From assembly GCA_046297935.1 (NCBI GenBank), contig JBKBHA010000001.1:434001-498000 (forward strand): a stretch of DNA of 64,000 nt, written 5' to 3'. Below, piece by piece: positions 9,265 through 18,302 of the stretch (positions are counted from its first letter, which is position 1; each line of letters opens with the position of its first letter). The notes under the pieces are model-generated. The model did no database searches and was not told the origin of the DNA. It was given only the letters and a program-made list of their open reading frames with translations. This DNA comes from CAYMZZ01 sp046297935. GTDB taxonomy: Bacteria > Bacteroidota > Bacteroidia > Chitinophagales > Chitinophagaceae. The position numbers were made by a program, and so were the translations under genes.

Positions 9265-9852
9265 ATGATGAATACTCCTACTATAGAACAATCACCCGAA
9301 GAGCGGGTGGCATTTATACTGAGCCTCTATCATCAGTTTGGTGACGACGACTATATCGGCGAGCCAGTATCACAACTGGAGCATATGGATCAGTGCGCCA
9401 CGCTTGCAAAGATGGAAGGCTACGACGATGAGGTGGTGTTGGCAGCTTTCTTCCACGACATTGGACATTTCTGCGAACATATCATGCCCGTAGAGCATAT
9501 GGACGGTTTTGGAATTGTTGATCATGAAAAGCTGGGAGCTGATTTTCTTCGCCAGCAGGGATTTTCGGAGCGTATGGCCAGCCTGGTAGAGAATCATGTG
9601 CAGGCAAAGCGTTACCTCACCTGGCGTTATCCGGAATACTTTGAAAAATTGTCGGAGGCCAGCCGCAAAACACTGGAGTTTCAAGGCGGTCGTATGAGTA
9701 AAGAAGAGGCTATGAAGTTTGAAGCCGATCCACTTTTCGATCTGCATATCAAGTTGCGTCGCTGGGATGAGGCTGCCAAGGAAATGAATCAACCTCTGAA
9801 CAATTTAGAAGATTATCGTTTGCTGATGTTGCAACAGCTATCGAAAAAATAA
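9265..9852 (+). CDS. PhnZ-like HD-domain phosphonate oxygenase
   Basis: 195 aa from the ATG at 9265 (ATG 9268 is next; residue numbers here use 9268). The HD-domain set is complete for a mixed-valent di-iron enzyme: H39, H63-D64, H86, H110 and D167. It also has the Y-x-x-E pair (Y29, E32 in YIGEP) followed by QLEHMDQCA, which is typical of PhnZ rather than of ordinary HD phosphohydrolases. PhnZ uses O2 to split (R)-1-hydroxy-2-aminoethylphosphonate into glycine and phosphate. The next gene downstream is PhnX-like, in keeping with a C-P cleavage operon. No PhnY hydroxylase gene is in the window. I assign the family firmly and the exact substrate tentatively. Confidence 0.85.
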   Translation: MMNTPTIEQSPEERVAFILSLYHQFGDDDYIGEPVSQLEHMDQCATLAKMEGYDDEVVLAAFFHDIGHFCEHIMPVEHMDGFGIVDHEKLGADFLRQQGFSERMASLVENHVQAKRYLTWRYPEYFEKLSEASRKTLEFQGGRMSKEEAMKFEADPLFDLHIKLRRWDEAAKEMNQPLNNLEDYRLLMLQQLSKK

Positions 9853-9869
9853 CCCAAATCAACTGAATT

Positions 9870-10553
9870 ATGTCTTACAAACTAGTAGTGTTTGATATCG
9901 CCGGTACCACACTGGCCGATGATCATGCAGTGGCAGCATCGTTCCGCAAGGCATTTGCTCAATCCGGACTCGCTATTGCGGAAGAGGATGCCCGGCCGTT
10001 GATGGGCTATAAGAAGACCGAAGCCATCCGGATCATGCTAGAGCAGCTTGGCGAGGCGGCAGATCCCGAACTAATTGAAGAGATTCATGCTGATTTTGTA
10101 AAGGAAATGAAAGAGCATTATCTGGGAGCTGATTCGGTTGTGCCAACAGCTGGTGCTGAAGATATGTTTTCGTTACTGAAGGAAAAGGGTATTCGTATTG
10201 CCGTCAACACTGGTTTCCCCAGAGAGATAGCCGATGCTATTTTACAACGTACTAAATGGATAGAGCGGGGGCTGGTAGATGATAGTATTGCCAGCGATGA
10301 GGTTCCCGCTGGCCGGCCCGACCCGGCGATGATCCGGGAACTGATGCGTAGAGCCAATGTGGCCGATGCCAGTGAGGTGGTGAAGATCGGCGATACGGAA
10401 GTAGATGTAAACGAAGGCCGCGAAGCAGGCTGTGCATTGGTAATTGCCGTTACAACCGGTGCTTTTACCCGCGAAGAACTGCTGCCCTACAAACCCGATT
10501 ACATAGTTGATCACCTGAGCGAATTACCGTCTATACTTTTTGATCGTGCCTGA
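9870..10553 (+). CDS. Phosphonatase-like HAD hydrolase (PhnX-like)
   Basis: 227 aa. The N-terminal HAD motif is FDIAGTT (nucleophile D9, with Ala11 where most HADs have Asp), the mark of the phosphonatase branch. The cap carries MGYKK (45-49), with K49 in the M-G-x-x-K position that holds the Schiff-base lysine in phosphonoacetaldehyde hydrolase. Motif II is around NTGFP, and the C-terminal metal motif is KIGDTEVDVNEG. PhnX-like enzymes of this clade occur beside FAD oxidoreductases like the one downstream and are thought to cleave a phosphonoacetaldehyde-related aldehyde. The gene lies 17 bp after the PhnZ-like gene and its end overlaps the transporter start. Confidence 0.88.
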   Translation: MSYKLVVFDIAGTTLADDHAVAASFRKAFAQSGLAIAEEDARPLMGYKKTEAIRIMLEQLGEAADPELIEEIHADFVKEMKEHYLGADSVVPTAGAEDMFSLLKEKGIRIAVNTGFPREIADAILQRTKWIERGLVDDSIASDEVPAGRPDPAMIRELMRRANVADASEVVKIGDTEVDVNEGREAGCALVIAVTTGAFTREELLPYKPDYIVDHLSELPSILFDRA

Positions 10554-11856
10554 TATTGCTGCCAGCATCAGTACCCAGCGAAATCTGCGCCCGCTATTCG
10601 TAGCAATAGGGGCCGCACTTGTCAGTTTCCTGGCCTACTCATCCGTGTACGCATTTCGAAAACCATTCACCGCCGCCCGATTCGAAGGTCAGATATTTGC
10701 AGGAGTAAGCTATCAAACCTGGTTGATCATCAGCCAGGTGATTGGCTACATGCTGAGCAAGTTTGCCGGCATCCGTTTTATCGCCGAATTAAAGCGATCG
10801 GGCCGGTTTAAGACATCTGTTTTGTTGGTAGGAATCTCCTGGCTGGCTCTTTTGGGCCTTGCATTGGTGCCCGCACCTTATGGAGTGCTGTTTATGTTGA
10901 TCAATGGCTTCATGCTGGGCTTCATGTGGGGGATCATTTTCAGCTATGTAGAAGGCAGAAGGGCCACCGATTTCATTGGCACCGTAATGGCCATCAGCTT
11001 CATATTTGCTGGTGGCTTTACGAGGAGCGTAGCTACCTGGCTGATGGTTAAATGGTCGGTTAGCGAGCATTGGATGCCCTTTATTACTGGTGCACTATTC
11101 ATGCTGCCACTGTTGCTCTTTCTTTATCTGTTAGAGCGATTGCCCGCACCCGATAAGCAGGATGTGCAGGAGCGGGTGGCCCGCATGCCTATGGACAAGG
11201 CTCAGCGCCGTCAGTTTGTTCGCCGGTTTGGAAAAGGTTTACTGCTTGTCAGCGGCACCTATCTTTTTCTAACCATTATGCGCGATATACGCGACAATTA
11301 CATGGTCAATATCTGGACAGAATTGGGATATGGTAGCGACTATGGATTATTTGCGCGTACGGAAATACAGACTTCACTTGTTTTGCTAGCCATGATGGGT
11401 CTGCTGAGTCTGATACGTAAAAACCGGTCGGCGTTTCGCTTGATACATCTGGTGATCCTGGCAGGTTTTGCGTTGGCGGGCATCACCTCAATATTATTTA
11501 TACAAGGCTGGCTTTCGGGTCGTTTGTGGATGCAGCTCGTTGGCATGGGACTTTATATGAGCTATATTCCATTCAACTGTATTTTTTTCGAGCGCATGAT
11601 CGCCGTGTTCCGATTGAAGGGCAACGTGGGCTTTCTGATTTACATCGCCGATGCTTTTGGCTATCTGGGCAGCGTGGCCATTATGCTCACAAGGGAGTTT
11701 CTGCCGATCAATCCGGGCTGGGCCAGTTTCTATGCCCATAGCGTGATCATTGCTGCACTGATCAGCATTGCCGGCATATTATCATCCGCATTTTATTTTG
11801 AACACAAATACAAAATACTCTCATGGCAAAACAACCGGGATCAGCTATTGTCATAG
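10540..11856 (+). CDS. DUF5690 family membrane transporter (MFS-like)
   Basis: About 438 aa, highly hydrophobic, with roughly twelve predicted membrane segments and the N-terminal signature FLAYSSVYAFRKPFTAARFEG typical of DUF5690. That motif recalls the start of organophosphate:phosphate antiporters of the MFS (GlpT/UhpT), a relationship I infer by eye. The start is TTG at 10540 or GTG at 10546; either overlaps the end of the PhnX-like gene, and the FAD oxidoreductase start overlaps its own end by 34 bp, so translation is probably coupled. In this setting it is the obvious candidate to carry an aminophosphonate across the inner membrane. There is no direct evidence for the substrate. Confidence 0.82.
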   Translation: MIVPDIAASISTQRNLRPLFVAIGAALVSFLAYSSVYAFRKPFTAARFEGQIFAGVSYQTWLIISQVIGYMLSKFAGIRFIAELKRSGRFKTSVLLVGISWLALLGLALVPAPYGVLFMLINGFMLGFMWGIIFSYVEGRRATDFIGTVMAISFIFAGGFTRSVATWLMVKWSVSEHWMPFITGALFMLPLLLFLYLLERLPAPDKQDVQERVARMPMDKAQRRQFVRRFGKGLLLVSGTYLFLTIMRDIRDNYMVNIWTELGYGSDYGLFARTEIQTSLVLLAMMGLLSLIRKNRSAFRLIHLVILAGFALAGITSILFIQGWLSGRLWMQLVGMGLYMSYIPFNCIFFERMIAVFRLKGNVGFLIYIADAFGYLGSVAIMLTREFLPINPGWASFYAHSVIIAALISIAGILSSAFYFEHKYKILSWQNNRDQLLS

Positions 11857-12953
11857 GCGCTGGTATCGTAGGTCTGGCCATTGCGCGTTCGCTTGCCGTT
11901 CGAAACTGGCGTGTAACAGTTATTGAAAAACAAGAACGCGCGCTTGGAGCGTCGGTCCGGAATTTTGGTATGATATGGCCAATAGGACAGCCGGATGGCG
12001 AGTTGTATGAAAGAGCGTTGTTGTCGCGCAGAATATGGAAAGAAATTTGTAACGATGCGGGCATCTGGTACGATAAAGTGGGATCATTGCATCTGGCCTT
12101 TGCTGCCGATGAATGGAATGTGTTGCAGGAACTGGCCAATGTGTATAGTCACCGTAACTATATGTTGCTGGGTGCAGACGAAACATGTGCCGCATCGCCA
12201 GCCACCCGGCGGCAGGGTTTATTGGGCAGTCTGTTCAGTCCGCACGAAATGATTGTGGATCCGCGGCAAGCCATTGCCCGCATACCATTTTTTCTGACGG
12301 AACGCTATGGAGTGAAGTTCATTTGGGGAAAGGCTGTTACCGACATTTCACTTCCGGCGGTTTATTCCGGCAGCGAACAATGGGAAGCCGACGAAGTATT
12401 TGTTTGCAGCGGTGCTGATTTTGAAACACTGTTTCCCGAGGTCTTTCGACAGCTTCCCATCACGCGCTGCAAATTGCAAATGATGCGTACCCATACGCAG
12501 CCAGGGCAATGGAGAATGGGGCCGGCTCTTTGTGCAGGCTTGTCGCTGCTCCACTATAAAAGTTTTCAGGCCGCCTCATCACTTAGTCATTTGAAACAAC
12601 GCATCGAACAGGAAATGCCTGAATATCTGAAATGGGGTATACATGTGATGGCGTCTCAAAACCAGGAAGGCGCGCTCACGCTGGGAGACTCACATGAGTA
12701 CGGATGGTCGCACGACCCCTTCGATCGCGATTATATCAATCAACTCATTCTAAACTATCTCGACAGCTTTATGCAGGTACCTGATCGTAGGATTGCTCAG
12801 AGCTGGCATGGCGTGTACCCCAAATTGACCAACGGAGCTACAGAGCTCGTTGTTCAACCCGAACGAGGTATCAATATTGTAAACGCACTGGGCGGAGCAG
12901 GAATGACGCTAAGTTTTGGTTTGGCTGAGCAGGTGGTGAAAGCAATGAGCTAA
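11823..12953 (+). CDS. FAD-dependent oxidoreductase, phosphonate-cluster type (TIGR03364-like)
   Basis: 376-aa DAO-type flavoenzyme. The N-terminal Rossmann motif GAGIVGLAIARSLA (12-25) ends at the ribose-binding acid in VTVIEKQ, and the C terminus has the second FAD contact NALGGAGMTLSFGLA. Members of the TIGR03364 group are found next to PhnX-like hydrolases and are proposed to oxidatively deaminate an aminophosphonate close to 2-aminoethylphosphonate, yielding the aldehyde that the PhnX-like enzyme would cleave. Both partners are present here in one operon. It is the last gene of the locus; its 3' side is a long hairpin repeat shared with the convergent receptor gene. Confidence 0.85.
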   Translation: MAKQPGSAIVIGAGIVGLAIARSLAVRNWRVTVIEKQERALGASVRNFGMIWPIGQPDGELYERALLSRRIWKEICNDAGIWYDKVGSLHLAFAADEWNVLQELANVYSHRNYMLLGADETCAASPATRRQGLLGSLFSPHEMIVDPRQAIARIPFFLTERYGVKFIWGKAVTDISLPAVYSGSEQWEADEVFVCSGADFETLFPEVFRQLPITRCKLQMMRTHTQPGQWRMGPALCAGLSLLHYKSFQAASSLSHLKQRIEQEMPEYLKWGIHVMASQNQEGALTLGDSHEYGWSHDPFDRDYINQLILNYLDSFMQVPDRRIAQSWHGVYPKLTNGATELVVQPERGINIVNALGGAGMTLSFGLAEQVVKAMS

Positions 12954-12972
12954 ATGGTAACTCGGGATTTTC

Positions 12973-13110
12973 ATCTGCGTAATCTGCGAAAAAAATCTGC
13001 GTCAATCTGCCGGAACGGAACTGTTGCTCCGGCCGGCAACTTGCTTAAGGCATCGGGGTTTTCTGTTCCCGCAGATTGACGCAGATTTTGAACGCCGATT
13101 TTCGCAGATT
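12973..13110. repeat. Family B hairpin repeat, copy 1
   Basis: Arms built from ATCTGCG units enclose the core GGAACGGAACTGTTGC and, on the other side, TTTTCTGTTCCCGCAG. The loop contains GTTGC and GGCAAC, which can pair. It fills the gap between two convergent genes, so it may work as a two-way terminator. Its last two bases are part of the stop codon of the BtuB-like gene. Confidence 0.85.
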
Positions 13111-15061
13111 AATTCAACTTGCTACGAATACCGATTGTAAAATTCAATCCGCGTGTATTGAACCCACGCCAGTCTGTATAGTTCGCATCGGTCAGGTTGC
13201 GCAGATCCCCAAAAAAGGTTAACCATTTTTTTACCCGATATTCAGCATAAGCGTCTACAAGGGCGTAGCCCTTTAATGTTTCGGGTGCGCTGCCATAAAT
13301 AAACTCTTCGCGATCTGAGATCGTTCTGCTTTGAATTTGCACAAATAGGGCGCTGGTAAACTGGTACCCAATTTGCAAATTGAAAGCATGCTTCGGAATC
13401 CGATACAGGTTGAAATAGCTGGTATCTTTCCCTAATAAACTCCCGGTTCCGTCGGCAGCCGATTTTGTTTTGCCGTTGGTATAGGCATAGTTGGCGCGAA
13501 TGGTCCATTTGTCGGATCGGAATTCCTGTTCCAGTTCAAATCCATAGGTTTCCTGTCGGCTCAGGTTTTGATATTGCGAAATGAAATTGGCCGGGTCCAC
13601 TGTCACGTATTGAATAGTGTTACGGCTGCGGCGCCAAAATCCAACAGCTCGCAGAAGGCTGTTTTTTGTAGGACGAATGGCGACTCCGGCTTCTCCAATC
13701 AAACCTTCTTCAGGTTTCAGATCGATGTTGCCGGCAGCAGGATCAAACAACTGATACAAGGTGGGAGCTTTGAAAGCAGAGTACAGGTTGGCAAAAAACT
13801 GAAACGTTTTGTTAAGCTGATAAGATGGATTAAAGCTAAACGTGAAATTGCTGCCGTATTCAGAGTGAATATTTAAGCGACTGCCTGCCTCCAGTAGAAA
13901 CTTCGAATTGGGTTTGAATCGCAAATTGAGGTAGGGACTGTATTGCTGCATATTGGCGCGCAATGGTCCCGACTCATAAGGTCCCCAGGGTCCGTTTGAA
14001 AAATAATACTGATAGGTATTGTGACCACGAAAGTCGAATCCGGCCAGCAACTGCCATTGCTTCCAGTTAAAGTCGCTATACAGTTCAGCAAAATGGGTGC
14101 GGCCAATATAGCTGCTGTTTGAATAATCTACAAAAGGACTGCTGCGGTAAGTGGAGTCGTCGCGGTATGCGCGTTCTACATAATTGAAGTTGTAGTTCAT
14201 TCGTAAGGTTCCCATACGATGGGTCAAGGTCCAGCCCAGCCCGAATTGAGCCTGGTCATTATCTACGGTATAGTCCTGCTCATCTACAAAGCCTGAGGCA
14301 TCAAGATCTGCTTTGTAGCGGTTGTAGCGGGCCAGCAGCTGTAGGCTTGAGCGTTTCGATAGCTGATAAGCCAATTGCAAATGGCTCGCGTGCTGATTAA
14401 CGCCATCGCGATCGAAACTGGCATTGCTGACTGTGTCGGTCGCAGCAGAGAATCCCTGCGATAGGAGATGCGAATAGCCGCCGGAATAATTTAGCTTGCC
14501 TGTCTGTCCACTCACAGCCAAATCCTGAGCAAAGCTGCCGTAAGTGCCAGCACTCAATCCCGCGGAAATACCAGGCTTACCTGATTTACCTTTCCTGGTA
14601 ATAATATTAATTACGCCCGCCACTGCATCGGACCCATAGAGCGTGCTTTGTCCACCTTTTAACACTTCAATTCTTTCTATCTGGTCGGGTCTGATAAAAT
14701 TGAGGTCGAAGTAGTTGGTATTTACAGAGGGGTCACTTACCGGAATTCCGTCGAGCAGGATGAGCGTGTTGCCGGCCGAAGCACCCCTGATGCTGGCAGT
14801 AAGGTTGGTGCCCGGCGCATTGTTGGCGCCAATAATGGTTGTGCCTGGCATGCTATTCAGCAATTCGCCGATAGACTGGCCACCCGCACGCTCCAACTGA
14901 GCACGGGCAATTACAGAAATTACTTTACCGGTTTCTGAGCGTTTGTGAGGTAACTTGTTGGCAGTGATTACTACCTCGTCGAGGACTGCGCTGCTGTCTT
15001 GCTGCGCCAGGAGCTGACTGCTGAAAAAAATAGCAGCCAACAGCAAAATTTTTCTTTTCAT
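13109..15061 (-). CDS. btuB: BtuB-like TonB-dependent cobalamin receptor
   Basis: 650 aa from the ATG at 15061 (MKRKILLLAAIFFSSQLLAQQ signal peptide). An 18-residue upstream extension is possible but unneeded. A TonB-box-like segment DEVVITANK is followed by the plug domain (about 45-150, IGELLNSMPGT, SIRGASAGNTLILLDGIPVSDP, IEVLKGGQSTLYGSDAVAGVINI) and a 22-strand-type barrel ending in LNFTIGIRSKLN. The size and plug match the short BtuB class. The leader carries a clear cobalamin riboswitch, which supports vitamin B12 or another corrinoid as ligand. No btuFCD or cobalamin synthesis genes follow, so inner-membrane uptake must be coded elsewhere. Confidence 0.92.
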   Translation of the reverse strand: MKRKILLLAAIFFSSQLLAQQDSSAVLDEVVITANKLPHKRSETGKVISVIARAQLERAGGQSIGELLNSMPGTTIIGANNAPGTNLTASIRGASAGNTLILLDGIPVSDPSVNTNYFDLNFIRPDQIERIEVLKGGQSTLYGSDAVAGVINIITRKGKSGKPGISAGLSAGTYGSFAQDLAVSGQTGKLNYSGGYSHLLSQGFSAATDTVSNASFDRDGVNQHASHLQLAYQLSKRSSLQLLARYNRYKADLDASGFVDEQDYTVDNDQAQFGLGWTLTHRMGTLRMNYNFNYVERAYRDDSTYRSSPFVDYSNSSYIGRTHFAELYSDFNWKQWQLLAGFDFRGHNTYQYYFSNGPWGPYESGPLRANMQQYSPYLNLRFKPNSKFLLEAGSRLNIHSEYGSNFTFSFNPSYQLNKTFQFFANLYSAFKAPTLYQLFDPAAGNIDLKPEEGLIGEAGVAIRPTKNSLLRAVGFWRRSRNTIQYVTVDPANFISQYQNLSRQETYGFELEQEFRSDKWTIRANYAYTNGKTKSAADGTGSLLGKDTSYFNLYRIPKHAFNLQIGYQFTSALFVQIQSRTISDREEFIYGSAPETLKGYALVDAYAEYRVKKWLTFFGDLRNLTDANYTDWRGFNTRGLNFTIGIRSKLN

Positions 15062-15179
15062 TTTTTGAAAAAATTTGTTGTGACTGCTTTCGGAAACAAA
15101 GAGATTGAAATACAAAAGCGCTAGCTTTTACATTCCAGGCTTTTCACCCGAAAGCTGAATGAGTGTCTGCGGTCAAACA

Positions 15180-15350
15180 GACTGTCTTAGAACAGGCAGG
15201 TCTTCTGGCTCGGAACCTCGAATTCGCCTTCCCGCCGATGGCAGCCGGCAGTGGCCAATTGAACTCGAGACTAAAATGTTCCTTACAGCTACGGGGATAG
15301 CGCCGGACTTACACCGGTCTTCCCTTTTCACCCCTTTTCAGGGGACCTGT
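15180..15350 (-). ncRNA. Cobalamin riboswitch
   Basis: Read on the minus strand, the block around 15340-15290 has the cobalamin riboswitch signature GGGAAGACCGGTGTAAGTCC then GCCACTG, GGGAAGGCG and the 3' conserved AGCCAGAAGACCTGCC. The order and spacing fit the class I aptamer. It lies between a promoter-like box and the btuB start, about 120 bp upstream of the ATG. Confidence 0.93.
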
Positions 15351-15356
15351 TCGCGG

Positions 15357-15364
15357 CAAAATTA
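15357..15364 (-). promoter_or_regulatory. Putative -7 promoter element for riboswitch-btuB transcript
   Basis: TAATTTTG on the minus strand matches TAnnTTTG and lies a few bases upstream of the first conserved riboswitch segment, so the transcript would begin almost exactly at the aptamer. Confidence 0.55.
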
Positions 15365-15623
15365 GGGGTTTGAATGACGTGACATGATTGGAAGATTTTC
15401 AACGTGGAAACAAGCTTTATAAATTCCGGCAATCGGTGTTGAAATAGTAAGGGTAAATGCCTATTGATGCGTAAATACCTTAGGGGCATTGGTAGCTGGC
15501 ACAAACTTCATTGCGGGAATACCCTATAGATATCGCAATTCATTCGGTAATTTCTTTGGTTTTTCCCCCTGCAGGGCCAAATTTGACATACAGGGACGCA
15601 AGTCCTGTTTTATCCAATCCTTT

Positions 15624-18227
15624 ATGAAAAGTCCTGTCTATATCCACGCGCTGGTCATCTGCTTTTTGGCCTTGCCATTATCCTCTATCGGGCAGTGTGG
15701 GGCGGGTACTACAGCAGCAGAACTGAACTGGGATCATCTGGATTTCTTACCGAGTAACAATACCAACTATAGCAACTTTTATCCTTCAGCAGCATTTCCC
15801 TATACTCAGCAGTTTTCCATGGGAACACGGAAAGTAAGTTTTGCGATGTCGCCCGCGGCAAATGTTACGTTGAATGGAGAAAACACAACGAATACAGCGC
15901 ACGGTGGCAGTCCTAATGTAACAGATGGGGCCGATGTACAATTCACTACTACCAATTCTGGCAATACCAGCATCACCTTCACATTCGACGCGGAAGTGAG
16001 CAACCTTCGTTTTAGTCTTTTTGATCTCGACAACAGCCAGCGTGCAACAGTATCTGCTACCAATGCGGCCAGTGTAGCGCAAAATGTGACGATTACGCTC
16101 GCCAACGGTACCTCGGGTATTACCATTGGGGGCACGGCCACGAGCCGCACGGCTACGGCACCAGCTACGGGCTATGCCAGCAACGATACCCGTGGTTCAG
16201 TCAATATCACTATTGCCGGACCCTTGCGGCAGGTAGTCATCATGCTCAACAATGCCACTGGAAATATCTGGTTGTCTGATATCGACGCCTGCGTTACGGG
16301 CAGTTTCCCCTTGAACTATCGGGTTGTGTCGCGCCCGTTTACCGGGCAGCCACAATATGTACTTACTGTAGTAAACAATAATATATACTATACCAATCCG
16401 GAAAACGGGCAGTGCTTTTTTCTGTTTAATGAACCTGCGCATAACCGACTCAACTCGCTTGCGTATGATCCTTACCGCAGGCGGGTGTTTTACACTTTTA
16501 GTCTTACCGGAGGCAGCAATCCTGTGAATGATAAGGCGGTACGGATGTATGATGTAGACAGCAAAACAATTTCTGTCATTATTCCCAACGTAAACGACTA
16601 TGGCATTCCAAGTTATGAGTCGGGCGTGGAGTCGGGTGCTGCCAGTTTCTATAATGGTTCATTGTACCTGGGTATAGAGGGATATACCAGTTCCGACTAT
16701 GCCGCTTCGCGAAAAAGCACCATCTGGCGAATCGACTTTGATGCGTCAGGTAATCCTGTTGCTCCTGCCAGCCAGGTTTGGGGTATATTGGCCGATGACG
16801 GCGTGAACTCGCAAAACATACACGACTGGAGTGATTTTGGTATTGTAGATGGAAGGGTGATTGACTTTGATGGTAGCGGGAGCGGTGACTATGATTATTT
16901 TCACTTTGATATGATGACGGGTGTGCAATCGGAATACACTCCGGTTGGTCCCGTGCCCAGGCAGGTAGCCATTGGCTGGAATGAGAATGTGTATAATGTT
17001 AACAGTGGCATTACTCTATACAATGGCACCAACGGGCAGGGCACCGAATACACTCATGTGGCACCGCTGGGTCCCACTATTCCAACTGGCGGATCGGCCA
17101 GTTGGGGTGATGCGGCCGAAGCCTACCGCCCTTTTCTGGATTTTGGCGATGCCCCTGCCAGCTATGATCCTGATCCGCTTGCGCCGGCCTGTCACGACAC
17201 GCTAACACCTACCGTGTCGGGCACCCGGCGAAAACTGCAACTTGGGGCTAATGAGGATGTGGAATGGTTGAAAAGAGGCACTACTACTACCGAAGACAAC
17301 TATGAAGACGGGCTGAGTTTTGTGCCTATCTATTCCCCGGAAACAGGTGCTTACAATTGCCGGGTAACAGTATTAAACAATACCAATACTTTAGCCACCA
17401 TTATTGGCTGGCTGGATGTAAATGGAAACGGCCTGTTCGATACAGGAGAAGCCTGCACACCAATCAACGTTGCCTCTTCCGCTTCGACACAGGAACTTGA
17501 TCTGGTATGGTCCTCGCTTCCCAACATCTTATTGAATGGTACCTACACGTATCTGCGCATTCGTATCGCCGCTGCGGCAGAGGGTATGGGCACCGACGAT
17601 GCAACCGGTTACTTTTCCACGGGAGAGGTTGAAGATTATCGAATTGTTGTAGACAACACCCCGCTTCCCATCATGCTGAGTAGTTTTGAAGCGAGGACGC
17701 TTCGGAACAATAGCGTATTACTGACATGGGTAGGCGAAGAGGAGCCTAATTTTCCCGGGTACGATGTAGAACGGAGCGCCGATGGCCGCGGCTGGGAAAA
17801 ACTGGCCGATCAGTCGGGTAGTGGGTATGCCGGCCGTTACAACTATCAATACGAGGATACAAAACCGTTGACCGGCAAAAGCTGGTACCGGATAAAGTTA
17901 CGTTTGCCGGGTTCAGGGGAAAAATACAGTACTGTTAAATGGGTTTTTCTGCACAAAGACGCCGAGAACCCACTCTTGTTGCTGCCGAATCCCGTGCGCG
18001 ATCAGTTAAACATTCATTTTCAGTCGCCGTCAACTACCACCGATAGTCGCTGGCAATTGTTGTCTCTCTCAGGTCAGTCGCTTATGCAGTTCCGACAATC
18101 ACTTATTCAGGGCTCCAACAGCTTTAGTTTCCCTCTGCCGGCTCAACTTCCTTCGGGGATCTATCTGTTGCGTGTGCAACTCAATGAACAGGTATGGATC
18201 CGGCAGTTCCTGGTTCAGCATCAATAG
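15624..18227 (+). CDS. T9SS-exported surface protein with GEVED and C-terminal sorting domains
   Basis: 867 aa from the ATG at 15624 (signal peptide ending SSIGQ). The N-terminal third (about 30-230) is Thr/Asn-rich and beta-type. The middle (240-510) resembles a beta-propeller of short YxDxNG and WRIDFDASGNP repeats. A GEVED-type domain follows (about 515-685, DVNGNGLFDTGEA ending GEVEDYRIVV). The C terminus is a Por/T9SS sorting domain (about 785-867, LLPNPVRDQLNIHF to SGIYLLRVQLNEQ). Family knowledge says such proteins cross the outer membrane by T9SS, whose core genes lie at 39-44 kb. It probably acts as an adhesin or matrix protein; no enzyme motif is seen. A two-component pair follows after 75 bp. 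Confidence 0.85.
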   Translation: MKSPVYIHALVICFLALPLSSIGQCGAGTTAAELNWDHLDFLPSNNTNYSNFYPSAAFPYTQQFSMGTRKVSFAMSPAANVTLNGENTTNTAHGGSPNVTDGADVQFTTTNSGNTSITFTFDAEVSNLRFSLFDLDNSQRATVSATNAASVAQNVTITLANGTSGITIGGTATSRTATAPATGYASNDTRGSVNITIAGPLRQVVIMLNNATGNIWLSDIDACVTGSFPLNYRVVSRPFTGQPQYVLTVVNNNIYYTNPENGQCFFLFNEPAHNRLNSLAYDPYRRRVFYTFSLTGGSNPVNDKAVRMYDVDSKTISVIIPNVNDYGIPSYESGVESGAASFYNGSLYLGIEGYTSSDYAASRKSTIWRIDFDASGNPVAPASQVWGILADDGVNSQNIHDWSDFGIVDGRVIDFDGSGSGDYDYFHFDMMTGVQSEYTPVGPVPRQVAIGWNENVYNVNSGITLYNGTNGQGTEYTHVAPLGPTIPTGGSASWGDAAEAYRPFLDFGDAPASYDPDPLAPACHDTLTPTVSGTRRKLQLGANEDVEWLKRGTTTTEDNYEDGLSFVPIYSPETGAYNCRVTVLNNTNTLATIIGWLDVNGNGLFDTGEACTPINVASSASTQELDLVWSSLPNILLNGTYTYLRIRIAAAAEGMGTDDATGYFSTGEVEDYRIVVDNTPLPIMLSSFEARTLRNNSVLLTWVGEEEPNFPGYDVERSADGRGWEKLADQSGSGYAGRYNYQYEDTKPLTGKSWYRIKLRLPGSGEKYSTVKWVFLHKDAENPLLLLPNPVRDQLNIHFQSPSTTTDSRWQLLSLSGQSLMQFRQSLIQGSNSFSFPLPAQLPSGIYLLRVQLNEQVWIRQFLVQHQ

Positions 18228-18302
18228 ATACTGGTCGATTAAATAAGCCATTTCATCGGCACATAACTGACGCTTATCTTTATAGATAACGTCATTTGTG
18301 AA

